This document shows, piece by piece, positions 12,801-24,940 of a stretch of DNA of 64,000 nucleotides (positions are counted from its first letter, which is position 1; the number at the start of each line of letters is the position of its first letter). The notes beneath the pieces were generated by a model. The model did not search any database and had not been told where the DNA came from. It saw only the letters and a program-made list of their open reading frames with translations. Origin of the DNA: Jackrogersella multiformis (lineage: Eukaryota > Ascomycota > Sordariomycetes > Xylariales > Hypoxylaceae); contig CADCXD010000008.1 in assembly GCA_902806575.1 (NCBI GenBank), positions 2,604,001 through 2,668,000 of the forward strand, written 5' to 3'. Made by a program: the position numbers and the translations under genes.

Positions 12801-13217
12801 GAGGAATTTGGGACGTCGGTCTGCTACCTATAAATGCGGAGAAAATATCGAGCAGCATGTCGTATCCGTGCGAAACGCCTTCAAGGTGGATCGACCCATC
12901 GGGAATTTCATGGAGGTGATAGAATAGGTGGACGAAGCCGCAGAATATCTGCAAAGGAACGAACTTCAACATCTTTCGCCGCTTTGCACTAGAGTTTTTT
13001 TAAAGCTATAGAATGGCGAGATGGACAGAAACTGCTAGGTTAAATGATGAGAGGTACAGTTTAGAAATCACTACAAAAGGAAACATCGTGATAAATACAA
13101 TATGAATTTAAACCCAGAGTCCGTTAATAAACTACCCGATTACATTTGTAGTGAAAGCACTATTGAATCTCCTCAAGGCAACCTCATCTACAGCGAATAT
13201 GTAGATAAATATCTACC
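9806..13217. other. Long gene-free AT-rich spacer
   Basis: About 3.4 kb without a supportable gene. A minus-strand frame at 10,096-10,533 and one at 12,787-12,972 exist but show no recognisable domain. The stretch contains GTAGGTAGGTAGGT at about 11,054, a very AT-rich core (about 11,870-12,260) and a small GC-richer island (about 12,290-12,560) with short self-complementary blocks such as CTCCGTATCGGAG. Confidence 0.55.
11870..12260. repeat. Extremely AT-rich tract, probable RIP-degraded repeat relic
   Basis: Nearly all A/T with TAATAATAAT and AAATTAAATTAAATTAAAA runs, in sharp contrast to both flanks. Composition matches the RIP-mutated retroelement later in the window, but no homologous partner is recognisable here, so the origin is inference. 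Confidence 0.4.
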
Positions 13218-14417
13218 TCAATGGGAAATTCCTAAACTTCGGGAGAGCCTGGTGGTTCCGATTCCAGTCACTTCCCCAGCAATTTGCCCACCGACGTCTC
13301 GTAACCCGGCCGTAATCTCACCGGTGTCCTCAATCCTATAGACATATTTCACGGCACTAGCCTTTCCATCCATAAGATTTCTCAATCCTGTCAAGACACC
13401 CTTTAGCCCACCTGGAATTACTTCATACGGATGTGGCTTCAATCTTCTATCTTCTAGAAGTCGTCCCAAATACCGAGACCAAATGTATCCAAAGTCCTTG
13501 TGCGTCGAAAACAGACAAGGAGCCACGCTGTTGGTAGCCTTGACTCCGTCTGGATATTTGAAATCGTCCCCGTCCTTAGCGAATAGGTTAGGGGGTAGCA
13601 TGGTGCTAACGGTGCCCCCGTTCGGATCAACAAATCGAAGTGTTGCTTCGAGCGACCCGTTCTCGCTGATAGCGTCAAGGATATTAGGAACTTTGCTCCA
13701 CAGGCCTTCCTTTGCGAGAATATCTTCCACCGCTGCGACGAGTGCGTCTTCGCCTTGTCGATAATCAATTACGTAATCGACCAAGGTCTTTCCGAAACCA
13801 CTGGCTCGACCAGCAACGCCGATAATAGGACTGAGTCCAGAGAGGCGAGCGAGCTGAGCGGCAAAGGCGCCGACTGCTGAGGAGACACCGTAGATCAAGA
13901 TCGGTACCTTCTTCTCGCCTTCCACAGGCTTTCTCGGATCAAAGGGCGCTGGAAGTTTCATATCAGAGTATAGCGCAGTAGCAGCGGTAAGCGCCGCAAG
14001 AGGAATAGTCGCAGCCTCTTCGAACGATATACTGTGTGGAATGTGGAAGGTCATCCAGTCTAAAGCGACAGAATATTCTGCGAAGCTGCCATTTATAGCC
14101 GCGTGTTCATGAAAAGCTGCCACTCGGTCGCCTGGTTTGAACTCGTACACGTCCTTGCCGACCGAATGAACAATCCCGGAAATATCATCACCACTGTTCA
14201 TGTTTATTTCCTTCCTAATAGCAATTTAGTATCATGTATTCGAAAAGAAATAAACATGGGTGGGAAACGTATACCAATATGGAAATTTCCAGTCCTTTGG
14301 GTTTGTCCCGGAGACGATGACTTTAATAACGACGTCCTTAGCCCTCGGAGTAGGGATGGGGGTTTCTATAATCTCGTAGGCCTCGATAGAGCTGTGTATA
14401 ATCAATTGTTTAGGCAT
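13218..14417 (-). CDS. Zinc-independent MDR oxidoreductase (quinone reductase / enoyl reductase-like)
   Basis: Exons 14417-14275 and 14214-13218 join across a 59-nt intron (GTATAC donor, CTATTAG acceptor) to 379 residues. The N-terminal GroES-like fold reads VIVSGTNPKDWKFP, then GDDISGIVHSVGKDVYEFKPGDRVAAFHE. The Rossmann nucleotide-binding loop is YGVSSAVGAFAAQLA at about residues 156-170. The cysteine and histidine ligands of zinc alcohol dehydrogenases are absent, which places it in the quinone oxidoreductase / trans-enoyl reductase branch that reduces activated double bonds with NADPH. Such enzymes also act in trans in polyketide pathways, but no intact polyketide synthase is in this window. 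It is divergent to a Zn2Cys6 regulator that is a good candidate for its control. Confidence 0.88.
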
Positions 14418-15011
14418 GTTGATAGATTAAAAGCTTGGAACGCTTCAGTTTTTGAATTAGATCTGAAGTCTTGTTTGTTAGTGATGTAAGTTGAATCTAT
14501 GAGCGACACTTCGCAGTTATATATACGTAGATTTCCTCCCATTCTCTGCAAAAAGAGTCCGCGGAGGGCCTGTAACCCCCGTGGCGTGCCTATTTAACTG
14601 TCTTGCCGCGACCCTGTTTCGAATGGAGTTTATGTCAGCATGCCAACAAGCTTAGCTACGTGTCTATCGAATACCGATAAGGGTTATCTAGCTAATTAAT
14701 ACACCGAAACAGCTGTCAGTTGTTATAAAGTGAGCTTGAATGCCTGCCCAGGAGATTTTCCTAGGTATAGAATAACAGAGGTGGATTAAGCTAGGTAGCT
14801 AAGACCTATCTAACCTAAGGAGCTAGCTTTATCAGGTGACTGACTCTAGCAGTTGCCTGATATGACGATCGATCTGACATGTTGGTTGGAAGGATTGCCA
14901 AGAGTTTGTTAGACCTCCGCGGGGCCTCAATCCGCGGAGCTCCATGGACTCCATGTTCTCATTCCCCCCAGTTGCCAACAATTTCATTATCAGATCACTT
15001 TGAAGTCAAGC
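14418..15011. promoter_or_regulatory. Shared divergent promoter region
   Basis: 594-bp intergenic region between the start codons of the oxidoreductase (minus) and the Zn2Cys6 regulator (plus). It contains a palindromic-looking pair of CCGCGG-type blocks, TCCGCGGAGG near 14,558 and CTCCGCGG near 14,912 with TCCGCGGAGC near 14,931. CGG-type triplets are the usual half-sites of Zn2Cys6 proteins, so these are plausible operator sites; binding is inference. Confidence 0.45.
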
Positions 15012-17212
15012 ATGAAGAGAAGTAGATTACACCCAGACCCGGTATCCTGCCAGTCATGTCGATCGAAAAAGCTGAAATGCAATCGGATCCAACCGTGCTC
15101 CAATTGTACTGGCCGCGGTATCGACTGCCATTTCCTTGTTCCGCCATCGAGGCAGACAGGGACGACATCTACGATACAAGGCATCCCGGAAATTGAAAGA
15201 CGCCTTGAGCGACTAGAGTCTATTGTCCTAGAACAGACTACTATCGAAACTCATTCAGACTACGTTAGATGATAATCATCGTACAAGACACCCAGGGCTC
15301 ACTTTTAGTACGGAAGAGATTGTAGCATCTCACGTCCGCCAAAACCGAGACCAAGATTCGAAATTACTCGACAATATAGGAACGAGAGAAGATTCATTAG
15401 TATGTAAAAGTGAATTCAAATATGCTTCAAACAAGGCTTGTTCCGAGTACGATTATCTGACATGTAGGCAGCTTCCTTCTTTATCACGCGGTTTAATTTT
15501 TCGTACATGTAGCACGCACGAAATCCGAGTCTCTCTTCAACTCCAGAAATCAGCATTGGATAATTACCGGACCAATGATACTATCGTTTTGTTTCCAATA
15601 TATGGGGAGGCAACTCTGCTCTTCCAGAACTTCGAGTCCAACTTGGATCAGATGTGCCGCGTACTGCACATTGCAACCATCCGGTCCCTCATGAAGACAT
15701 TCTATCTCAAGCTCAATAAAAGTGAATCTGTTATGCTGGGGCAAGCAGCACTGCTTCTTTCTATATTCGCACTCTCTGCATTCTTCTATAATCCTTCTCA
15801 GAATTCTGAAATTGCAGTTACTGAACAGGATGCTGTCAACCTCTCAAAAGGGTTGTGTAAGGAGGCGCTGGATGTGCTCGATTACTCACGACGAAATACT
15901 TCGGGAACTCTGGAGGATGTTCAAGCATATATCATAATGTCCTATGTTACCTTCCATCTCGATGGATTCTCGGCTCGAGGTCGTCTCCTATTGAGTGTAG
16001 CGGCTTCAGTCGCTAGGGATCTTCGCTTGCATCGATTGGATGGCGTTGACGAGTCCCCTGCTGAGAGCGAGTCTAGTCTTCTCATCTCTATTGACCGCGA
16101 AGTCAAACGTAGAGTCTTTTGGCATATAACAGCGGAAGACTGGTGTGTTCCCTCTTATGCAATTTATTCATGGCTAATATATCTGAAGGCTACAGTCAGC
16201 TATTTGCGGTCCTCAAGAAGGCATGTACTTCATTCATCCAAGTCATTTTAATGTCAGACTTCCCAAAGACCGCTTCGATGACGACATTGTCTTGGGTGAA
16301 AGCAATGAGCCCTTACTTGGACCCCAACCGAGTGGCATGACCTTTTTTCTTGAACGAGTCCGGCTCGCACATCTGTGCCGTGAAATAGCTGATGTCGTAC
16401 CGCTGGAGATATCGAAACTCATGCAAATATCGTACGATGATATCATGGCTCTCGACAAGAAACTTGAAGATATTATTTCGAGTCTACCATTCTTTTTTAA
16501 GGTTGATGCCGAAAGTCGGGAAAGAACCAAAGCGCTTGAGGCAGTATACCCCCACATCCCTATTATGCGATACAGCATCACGAATGCGGTTCACAGTAGG
16601 CGATGCAAACTGCATCAGAAGTTTCTACTTCGACAGTCTTATGATCCTCGTTACAAGTATTCAAGGCGAGCATGTCTAGAATCCGCACGGGCGGTTATTC
16701 AGGGTTGCGAAAATCCCACGGGGTTCGAATCTCCAACCTACACGACGGCACGTATGGGTATAGCGATCCATTACACGCATCTTGCTATCGTGGTCCTGGT
16801 CATGGACTTATGCTTCAACAGAGACGAAGTGGATGAAACACAAATTAAGATGGAGGTCAGCGCGGCTCTGCAGAAATTCGAAGATTCTAAACACCTCTCT
16901 CCACTCCCTAGCCGCTTCTTAGGTTCTATCCATGATATGATGCAAAAGCACAAGGTATATCTCACCGATCCACCAGTTTCGATAACTAACAACGCCCCTG
17001 ATTTTGTTGGTGAGGTTAGACCGGAAGCTTTCAACCGTTTTGACGATAATCTGATGCAAGCCACCCAGTTTGGACCAGATGAACACGATTCAGAAGTTAT
17101 TATGGACAATTCCTTTGATGAATTCTGGCAGTTTGCAAGTCAGAGCGAACCAAATCCAGATTCAATGACTTGGGACAATCTGTTCTCGGCTCTCGATACA
17201 AGACCTATATGA
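15012..17212 (+). CDS. Zn2Cys6 transcription factor with fungal-specific TF domain
   Basis: Start ATG 15012. Residues about 12-40 form a binuclear zinc cluster CX2CX6CX5CX2CX6C (CQSCRSKKLKC, then CSNC), followed by RRLERLES, a short dimerisation-type helix. A middle homology region follows, with GRLLLSVAASVARDLRLHR and VKRRVFWHITAEDW. The second intron (16143-16188, 46 nt, donor GTGTGT) is clear because joining it restores DWLQSAICGPQEGMYFIHP, a hallmark of this family. The reading frame also shifts between 15,218 and 15,318. An intron at 15264-15318 keeps frame and gives 699 residues; one at 15218-15308 also keeps frame, with a better acceptor but a poorer donor. A one-base frameshift cannot be excluded. 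Acidic C-terminal residues suit an activation domain. It is likely a regulator of the divergent oxidoreductase. Confidence 0.85.
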
Positions 17213-19355
17213 TATAATTACCTACATAGTAATATGATATGATCTATTATATCTAGCTCGGCGGTCCTTAAATAGTTACAAATACATATTGTCTCATAAA
17301 GTGATCATAGAATATTATGTATAACAATATAGGGACTTAGGTAGCTTCTGTATACTTATACACCACTCCTATTCTCTTAGTATATCACTCTATCGTACAC
17401 CCGCACCTAACGCGTCTCTTAACATAACGACCAGCTATTTTATACCGAGATATGATATTTCCAGTACATATGAGTTTATGCCTGCTGGAAGAATATAAAC
17501 CCATATTGTTATTTGTAACGAATAGCACCTGTAGGATCAGGATAATGGTTGTTGTATTGTGTAGGTTTTTCTTCAACCTAAAACACTCAGAATCTTTCTT
17601 ATCCTCTTCATTACCTAGGTACATAAGCTACCCCACACACCCTTAGCTAACAGGTCTAAGTCGTCTTTCGAGCTGCTACAGCGGAATAGAACTTAAATAA
17701 AATTTCTTCAATTTTTTCTTTTAACACTAAGACATACTTTTGATACCCGCATACCTACCTAGGTACCTGGAATCTATAAACGGAAAGAATATATCAGTCT
17801 AAAGGCGACGGACTCTCTTTGCGGGCCTAGCCGACACCGGCTCACTTAGACCGTCATTGGGTTAACATACAGTGTAAAAAGTAAACTAATATTTACTTGC
17901 CATTAAAGGACCAAACTGGAATTTGGGAAATGGATAAAAGTCTAAAAGTTTATCTGTAATAATTCCATGGATCATCCTATAATATGGAGAGAGTTTATTG
18001 TATGTTTGCTTTACCTTTTATAGGTAAACCACGATGCTTGTTATTAATAGCACGGGTCTCTCCTGGTCCGACTCGGAAACATTTTTATCTATTATTTATA
18101 ATGGTATTAACCTTTTTTTCCTTTTTCTTTTATGGTATTAGGATCGGTTGTCTTTTTCCGTCGCGCGACGGGAACGTCATAAAGAGTCGTTGAAGTTAAA
18201 TATAGCAGCATTTAACCTAGCAACCATCATATAAAAACTTTAAAATGGCAACAGATGCGCCAAGATTTCGGCTAGCTCGGAGCTCTTGATGAATGATGGG
18301 AATAAGAGGCAAATGGGTAGTTTGATCGATTTTCCCCCTTGCTGTGTTCTCGCCAAAGCCCAGCTGGAATCATAATCACGATGTGTAACAACCACAATTC
18401 AGGGGTAATTTTTAGATGGCTACCGAGCTAACGAGCAACGTCAACACGAGAAAATCCTCGAACTACTAAATGCTAAGAGTTTAGTAGTTTCCGAGGTTTT
18501 GTCAAGGCTACTAGAGTAAAGTAATGTCCCGTGAAGAATTTGCAAACATCACAAGCCATGTATAATCAAAGATATGATAGCTTGGTTGATATTTCTATTA
18601 TGATACATTATAATGATTTTAGGTAAGCCAATGGAATTCGACACTGTGGTAGTCTGTCTTCAGCCTCAGCGTCCTCAGGACCGTGTAGAAAAGCCTTATG
18701 AAAGTATAACAACGATTACATAATCGATACACTATTGTTATAATAGTAATGGCTCCATGACTCAGTCAGTCAGGGGTCAGCCAACGTTAAAATACGAGCA
18801 TCACATAATACATACATCATCCCTTCACAAAAATTGCGTCAATACATTGATCTTATCTAACTTCCTAGATCCAAAATTATCCCACGAATGTATGTTCCTA
18901 AGTTTATCTTCATGGACTATGATATTATTTCCACGCCAAGAATTCGAAATGGAAATGCAGCTCATCCCAGGCTCTCACGATCGTTCAGCTTGCCCTGCAG
19001 CGAGCTCGACGCATGCTCATTGAACTGCATTAGCTGCAATGTCATGTATCTGTAGGATGATAGGTTATAACGTAGTCTGCATTCTTTCTTCATGCATACT
19101 TTCATCCCGTGTCACGGATGGTTGGGGCATGACGTTCTTTCTTCAGCATATCAAGACTGGAGTAGAAAACAAGTTTTGAGAGTTTTCCTACGACAAGGTT
19201 TATCTGCTCCTTGAGCAACTGAAATATAAGCTGGATTTCATCTCTGTCTTTCAGCCTAAGTTTTTTCTTTCTCTCCCAGTCTATCGTTTTTGTCAAACCT
19301 GACCTTAAGGAATTTCAACGATCGTTAAGTGTTCGGTTGAAATAAGATTGTCAAC
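17213..19355. other. Intergenic
   Basis: About 2.1 kb, AT-rich, without a supported gene. ACCTACCTAGGTACCT lies at about 17,753. A C-free stretch of AT runs occurs after the regulator stop. Small frames in 17,984-19,296 show no recognisable domain. Confidence 0.55.
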
Positions 19356-22300
19356 ATGATACACAAAAGTAAACCGCTTATTCTATTTTCTCTAGTGGGC
19401 GGCGCATACTCCCTCGTCCCACGCCAGAACGGATGTGCCTTCACTCTTTCGACTAATGGCTCCTTCGACGGCAAGGTTGGCCAATACAGCAGCGGCCAAA
19501 CCCAGGCCGGAGCCAGCGGATCTAGCGTCGTACAATCCGGCTTCGTCCTCAACGGGGACACAATATCAGACTCTCAAGGTCGTGGTTGCTGGTGGACGCC
19601 ACCGAGCACAGTTCTCCAATGTGACATCGGTCAAGTACCCCAAGTTGGATTTGCTATCGGCTGCAACGGGGAGGTAACGTTTAACAGCCAGTCTACTTTC
19701 TGGCAGTGCGCCACAGGAGAGGAAGGTATAGTGATGATATACTCTTCACCTGGAGGAAGTAACTGCAGCCAGATTACCCTAACGGCAAGCGGATGTTATC
19801 CTTCAGCATGCAGCTCGGGAACTTCCTCGGTAGAGACCGGAACGGCGCCCCCTAGGGAGACAGCCACTTATCCAAATGGTGGGACTGGCTCTACTGCCCC
19901 TGGCCAGGGTGCCACCACAATGATGACTACAATGATGAGTACACTCACATCGTATATGCCAACAACTGAAACCGTTTATGTTACTCTCCCGAACACAAAT
20001 GGTGTTTCCACCGTTACCTCGACCGTTACCTCCACCATCGACGTTTGTACCGGACAAACGTTGCCCCCGGGGACGCCTCCGGGGACGCCTCCAGGGCCAA
20101 CAGCCCCAGGAACAACGGCTCCCGAGACAGCGCCTCCAGAAACAACCACGACAGTAGTTCCTCCGCCGGAGACTCCTGTAACGCCTCCAGAAACTACCAC
20201 GACAGTAGTTCCCCCACCGGAGACTCCTGTCACGCCTCCTGCACCTCCCGCTACGACAGAAGTTCCTCCGGGGACACTTCCCCCTGGGCCACCAGGACCA
20301 CCAGGACCGCCGCCATCTGGACCTCCTCCTCCGCCTGGACCGCCGCCCTCTGGAACGCCTCCACCACCTGGACCACCTCCATCCGGACCGCCCCCTGGGC
20401 CGCCTCCACCTGAGACTTCCCCACCGGTAACATATCCTACAACACCAGGAACGCCACTAACTACTCCGGAAACACCCGCACTCCCCCCAGCACCACCTAC
20501 AACTGAGGTTACTTCGGAAACATCTCCGGCCACCGTTCCACCGCCAGCAACCTATCCCACACCAACTATTCCTCCTCCAGAAACGAGTACTGCTCCTCCG
20601 GAGACACCTATCCCCCCTCCGGAGACGCCTATCCCCCCTCCGGAGACACCAATTCCTCCTCCAGAGACACCTACCACGCCTCCGGTGACGCCTACGACAG
20701 AGATTCCACCTCCAACATATCCCACGACGATTGTCCCTCCCCCAGAGACATCGACAACGGAAATGACAACCCCAGAAACTCCAACGACTCCTGCAGAAAC
20801 ACCTACGACAAGTGTTCCTGGCACTGCGACTACACCCGAGCAGACTAGCGGAACATACCCAGGGCCGTCTACCATTTATAGTTCCGAGACTGTAACAATT
20901 CCCGAGTGCTCATCCGGAACAACAGTTTGCCCTACGCCAAGTAGTACATCAAGTTTCCCCGAAACTTCACCCCCTGCTAACACTACGGCACCGCCTCCTC
21001 CACCAACTTATCCGGGGACATCTACAACAGTTGTTGAAACCACGACTACTACAAGCTCATGCGAAACGAGCCCAACCAGTCCTGGTGTCCCAACGAACAC
21101 AACCGTACCGGGTACTCCAACTTACCCAGGCACATCTACAACGGTTGTCGAAACAACAACCACAACCAGTTCATGCGAAACAAGTTCAACGACGCCCGTC
21201 GAGTCGGTTAGCATAAGCACTCGGAGCATTCCAACTTATCCGGGCACACCTTCAACTACTGTTGAGACAACAAGCGCCACCACCCCGTGCGAAACGAGCC
21301 CAACTGTACCGGGGGAATCAACAACGGCCTCTACCGGTTCAACTTCAGTTCCTTCTGTGACGACTGAATACCCTTCTGGGTCCACTACAGAGACACCTAC
21401 TTCATCGACTGGATACCCTGCTAGTTCAACTGAAGTGAGCTCGACTGGATACCCTGTTAGTTCAACTGAGGTTCCGACAACAAGCGCGGCATCATCATCG
21501 GAAACGGGATCTGTTGTTAGTGGGTCACCTACATCGAGTGTTCCCGAGATCCCCTCCTGGCCCCCCTGGAATGACACCTCCCGCGTCAGGTGGACCCCCG
21601 CCTCCCCCTCCCCCTCCCGGAATGACGCCACCTCCCGAGGGTCCTCCCCCTCCTGAGATGACACCTCCGCCTGAGGGACCCCCCCCTCAGGGACCTCCCC
21701 CTCAGGGGCCACCGCCACCTCCAGAAACCACCACAGTCGTCGCAGACCACGTTGCATCAGACTGGGCAGGAGAGAGTGACCACGTCAATGCCTGGGGGTC
21801 GGCATGGAAGAGATCTAAGATCCGCAGACAGATTGACGAGCCGTCCTCCAGTGCCTGTCCTGGTGAGCTGACCGGCCAATGGGGCGCTCCACGCCTGATA
21901 TTCCCCGTCGACAGCGCAAACCCGGACATGGCATACGGACCGTCTACCTTCGGCGAGGTGTCGTCGACGATCTCAACCATCTTCAAGTTCGACATCCCGG
22001 CAGACGACAGCGTCAGGACGTGCAAGCTTATGTTCCTCCTACCGAACAGGCAGGCAGATGCCGAGTCGGCATTCAACCTCACCGGCTCGGGGGCGGTCGA
22101 AGTATCGCGCCTTGCCGGCCACGTCGACCTAGAGACGACGCAGAACAGCCTGTCGGACACGACGCACAGCTACAACCAACTCACCATCGCGCCCGACAAC
22201 GCGTACACCATCGAGTCCTTCGCATGCTCTGGCGGCGAAGACGTCGTCGTGGAGCTTGGCAGCGCATCCGGCAGCGAGACGGAGCTACGCTTCCTCGAGG

Positions 22301-22371
22301 ATTGGGACTCCGACGCTTGCCCGCTCGGCTTGTACATGCTCACGTCTTCATCCGAAGACACGGAGTTGTGA
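19356..22371 (+). CDS. Secreted wall protein: PIR-like cysteine domain, Pro/Thr-rich stalk, But2 C-terminal domain
   Basis: Signal peptide at residues 1-18 (core ILFSLVGGAYS). Residues about 25-160 form a cysteine domain with GCWWTPPSTVLQCDIG and later STFWQC, resembling the PIR1-like C-terminal domain of cell wall mannoproteins. A long mucin-like linker rich in P, T, S and E follows, certainly heavily O-glycosylated if secreted. The reading frame changes near 21,520. An intron 21520-21589 (70 nt, donor GTGGGT, branch-like AATGAC, acceptor GTCAG) fuses both parts into 981 residues. The last 170 residues (GAPRLIFPVDS, STIFKFDIP, FLEDWDSDACPLGLYML) match the But2 C-terminal domain. Likely a structural or adhesin-like wall component. 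Without the intron it would be a frameshift in the Pro-rich tract. Confidence 0.78.
20130..20700 (+). repeat. Coding minisatellite, PPETP-type repeats
   Basis: Short imperfect repeats of CCTCCGGAGAC type encode tandem PPETP/IPPPET units. Three adjacent near-identical 30-base copies lie at about 20,603-20,690. These repeats sit inside the stalk of the But2/PIR protein and are a likely site of length variation between strains. Confidence 0.8.
21003..21344 (+). repeat. Three tandem 114-bp (38-codon) units
   Basis: Units begin at 21,003, 21,117 and 21,231, each opening with PTYPGT and carrying one cysteine in a C-E-T context (SCETS or PCETS). They stay in frame and lie in the same stalk. The single cysteine per repeat suggests disulphide-linked segments. 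Confidence 0.85.
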
Positions 22372-23202
22372 ATGCACAAATACTGAATATATAAAAAAGA
22401 AGAGGGAGAGAGAGAGAGAGAGAGAAATTGATTGGAATGCACCTAACTTAGTTGATTCACGCGCAGCCTACTAATGATAATGTCCGCACATGTGTGTACG
22501 AGCATACGAAGTTGGACATGGGACGAGGCTGAGCGGAGAGAACATGAATGAGATTTGAGGAGGTAATAGGAATAACAATAGGTAGCCATCCTTAGGACCT
22601 AGGTAGTTATATTATTTCATTTGTCATATAAATCGACGGACTTATCTCGTGACATCGTGAAATTATAAATTGTTGCGTAATTTTGTTAAGGGGCAGAGGG
22701 GGTAGGCGGGTGAAAGCTCGCTTACACTTCCTACCTTTCGTGGCTGGTGCATGTGGCTGGTAAATACATGTGGCTACTCGGAGTGGCTGGTTATTTATGG
22801 GGAGAACCTTGATGTCAGCTGTGGCTGAGATTTATCCCTTAAGCCACCGCTTCATCATTTATCTTCGTCCTTTATCTCCGTCACTTTCCTTTCTACCTCT
22901 TCCCCCTCATAGTTCCCCGCTACGATAACCCTCCCAAACCAGGGTGTAGTTCTTGATGCTATAAACCTTCAGGTATCCTAGTTGCTACTCGATTTCTCAA
23001 TATGATATTGACATATATACATACCTAGGTATATAAGCCAAGATCTTACGCGCCTATGGCCTATCACTTCTTCAGGGAAGTGGAAGTTATCATGATAATA
23101 GCACCGGAAATGTCCGATCAGAAGCAAATCTTGATTCGCTAAAGATGATCACCCCGGTCCGCGCTAGGAAATAGATAAGTATTTACACTGTTTACAAAAA
23201 CC
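22372..23202. other. Intergenic
   Basis: About 0.8 kb between the wall protein and the permease. It holds a GA microsatellite, repeats of GTGGCTGGT type (22,740-22,790) and a TATATA/CCTAGGTATATAA block (about 23,015-23,037) some 170 bp before the permease start, which could serve as its core promoter. Confidence 0.5.
22400..22425 (+). repeat. (GA)n microsatellite
   Basis: Perfect or near-perfect GA repeat of about 26 bases just after the wall-protein stop codon, in its likely 3' UTR. Confidence 0.9.
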
Positions 23203-24940
23203 ATGTCATCGCCTCGCGAAGAGGAACCGCTGCTTGGAATTGATCACTCGGAGCCAAGTCGCAGTCAAAATCACACCACTATGGCCAGCGCAGACAAGAT
23301 TCCGGAGGCCACTGTGTCTAATAGCGCCTGCGACGAAGTTGTAAATATCGATCAAGATGAAGCCCGCCGTATACTGCGGCGTATTGATTGGCGTATTATG
23401 CCGGTCCTGTTCGTCACCTACGCCCTCAATTTCATGGATAAGACCATCTTGTCTAGCGCAGCAGTGTTCGGTCTGAGGGAGGACAATCATCTTGTAGGCT
23501 CGAATTATTCCTGGACCTCCAGCGTCTTCTATTTCGGCTACTTCCTTTGGGCGTATCCCACTACTCTTTTAATCGCTCGTTTGCCGGTAGCGAAGTATCT
23601 GACGGTCAACACCTTCGTTTGGGGAGTGGTAGTCGCCTTGACGGCCGCATGCACTAACTACGGTGGTCTTATCACAGTAAGGTTCTTCCTGGGTATTGCA
23701 GAGGCTACCGTCTCGCCAGCTTTGATGTTCATCACGACTACGTGGTACACCCGAGACGAGATCCCAACTAGAACTGGCATATGGTTCGCAGGGAACTCTG
23801 TAGGTGGTGAGTAGAGACTACGCCATCTCGAAAATTGATATACTGACTTTCGTTAGGCATTATCTCGTCACTGCTTGCTTATGGGATTGGCCACATTTCT
23901 GATAACGTCCACCCGTGGCGTTGGATGTTCATAATCCTAGGCATCGCGACGTTCCTCATGGGATTTGTGGTGTTCTTCCTGTTGCCTGACACTATTTCGG
24001 GGGCCAAGTTTCTGACCCCTCAGGAGCGTCAATGGGCAGGCGACCGAGTTGTGATCGCTGGTATGGGCAGCACCGAGAAAACCACTTGGAAGTGGGATCA
24101 GACAGTCGAGTGTCTTCAAGATCCCAAGACGTGGTTAATTTGGTCCACTGCATTACTCTGCCAGATCCCCAATGGTGGTACTCAGAATTTTGCGAACTTG
24201 GTCATCAAGTCGTTTGGTTTCACATCGCTTCAGTCCACACTTATCAATATTCCTTATTCCCTCATTGCTGTCATCGCCATTTCTGGAACCGGGTGGCTAG
24301 CCGGGCGTTTCCGGTCAATGAATTGTATCCTCATCGGCCTTATCGTCCTCCCGCCAATTGTTGGATCTGCGCTGATCGGGAAGCGGAGCTCGATCCCTCA
24401 TGGCGCCGCTTTATTTGGATATTTCTGCTTGTCTACTGGGCCGGCCGCATTACCCCTCATTTTATCCATCGTGCAGTCGAATTATCGAGGCGTCACGAAG
24501 AAGATGACTATGACTGCTCTACTTTTCATCGCTTATTGCACTGGCAAGTACGTATTATTACCATTTCTCAATTATATAAGTCTTGCTATTAAGGTCATTG
24601 ACTGACTGACCTATTTAGTATCGTTGGTCCTCAGCTGTTCAAATCTTCCGAGGAGCCTACTTACGATACAGCGTTTCGTGCTATTATGATATGTTACGCC
24701 CTAGTGGTTTGTCTCGTCGCAGTCCTCAGATTTTACATGCAGCTGGTCAATAAACGGAGGCAAGAGGAGGAGGGAATCCAAGGGAGCGCCGGGGCGTCTG
24801 GTGCTGTTGGCGGTGGTAGAGTGGTCGATGTTGCCGATTCCCGTAATGTAACCGACGCCGTTAATGAGTTTCAACTCCGGCCAGAAGACTACGATGACGT
24901 AACGGACTGGAAGACATTCGGTTTCCGCTACAGACTGTAG
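23203..24940 (+). CDS. MFS permease, Dal5/allantoate (anion:cation symporter) family
   Basis: Three exons (23203-23806, 23857-24547, 24619-24940) separated by 50- and 71-nt introns give 538 residues. The N-terminal cytosolic part ends in the family block RRIDWRIMPVLFVTYALNFMDK, then helix 2 and the RFFLGIAEATVSPALMFIT motif. Joining exon 1 and 2 restores GNSVGGIISSLLAYGIG, and joining exon 2 and 3 restores the start of helix 11 (CTGNIVGPQLFK). Dal5-family carriers import allantoate, nicotinate, biotin precursors or other small carboxylates across the plasma membrane; the substrate here cannot be assigned. The C-terminus ends WKTFGFRYRL, a usual tail for the family. No obvious gene partner adjoins it. 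Confidence 0.92.

Noticed and set aside
12787..12972. Minus-strand frame beginning MLKFVPLQIFCGF
   Set aside because: Protein-like but only 61 residues, isolated, no family I can name; not strong enough to call a gene.
19976..20533. Minus-strand Gly/Val-rich frame of 185 residues
   Set aside because: It is the complement of the Pro/Thr repeat stalk of the plus-strand wall protein, with no start context or domain.
21514..22371. Separate But2 gene starting at 21,514
   Set aside because: The first codons are antisense-like filler before the Pro-rich stalk; the 70-nt intron joins this part to the upstream PIR-domain exon better.
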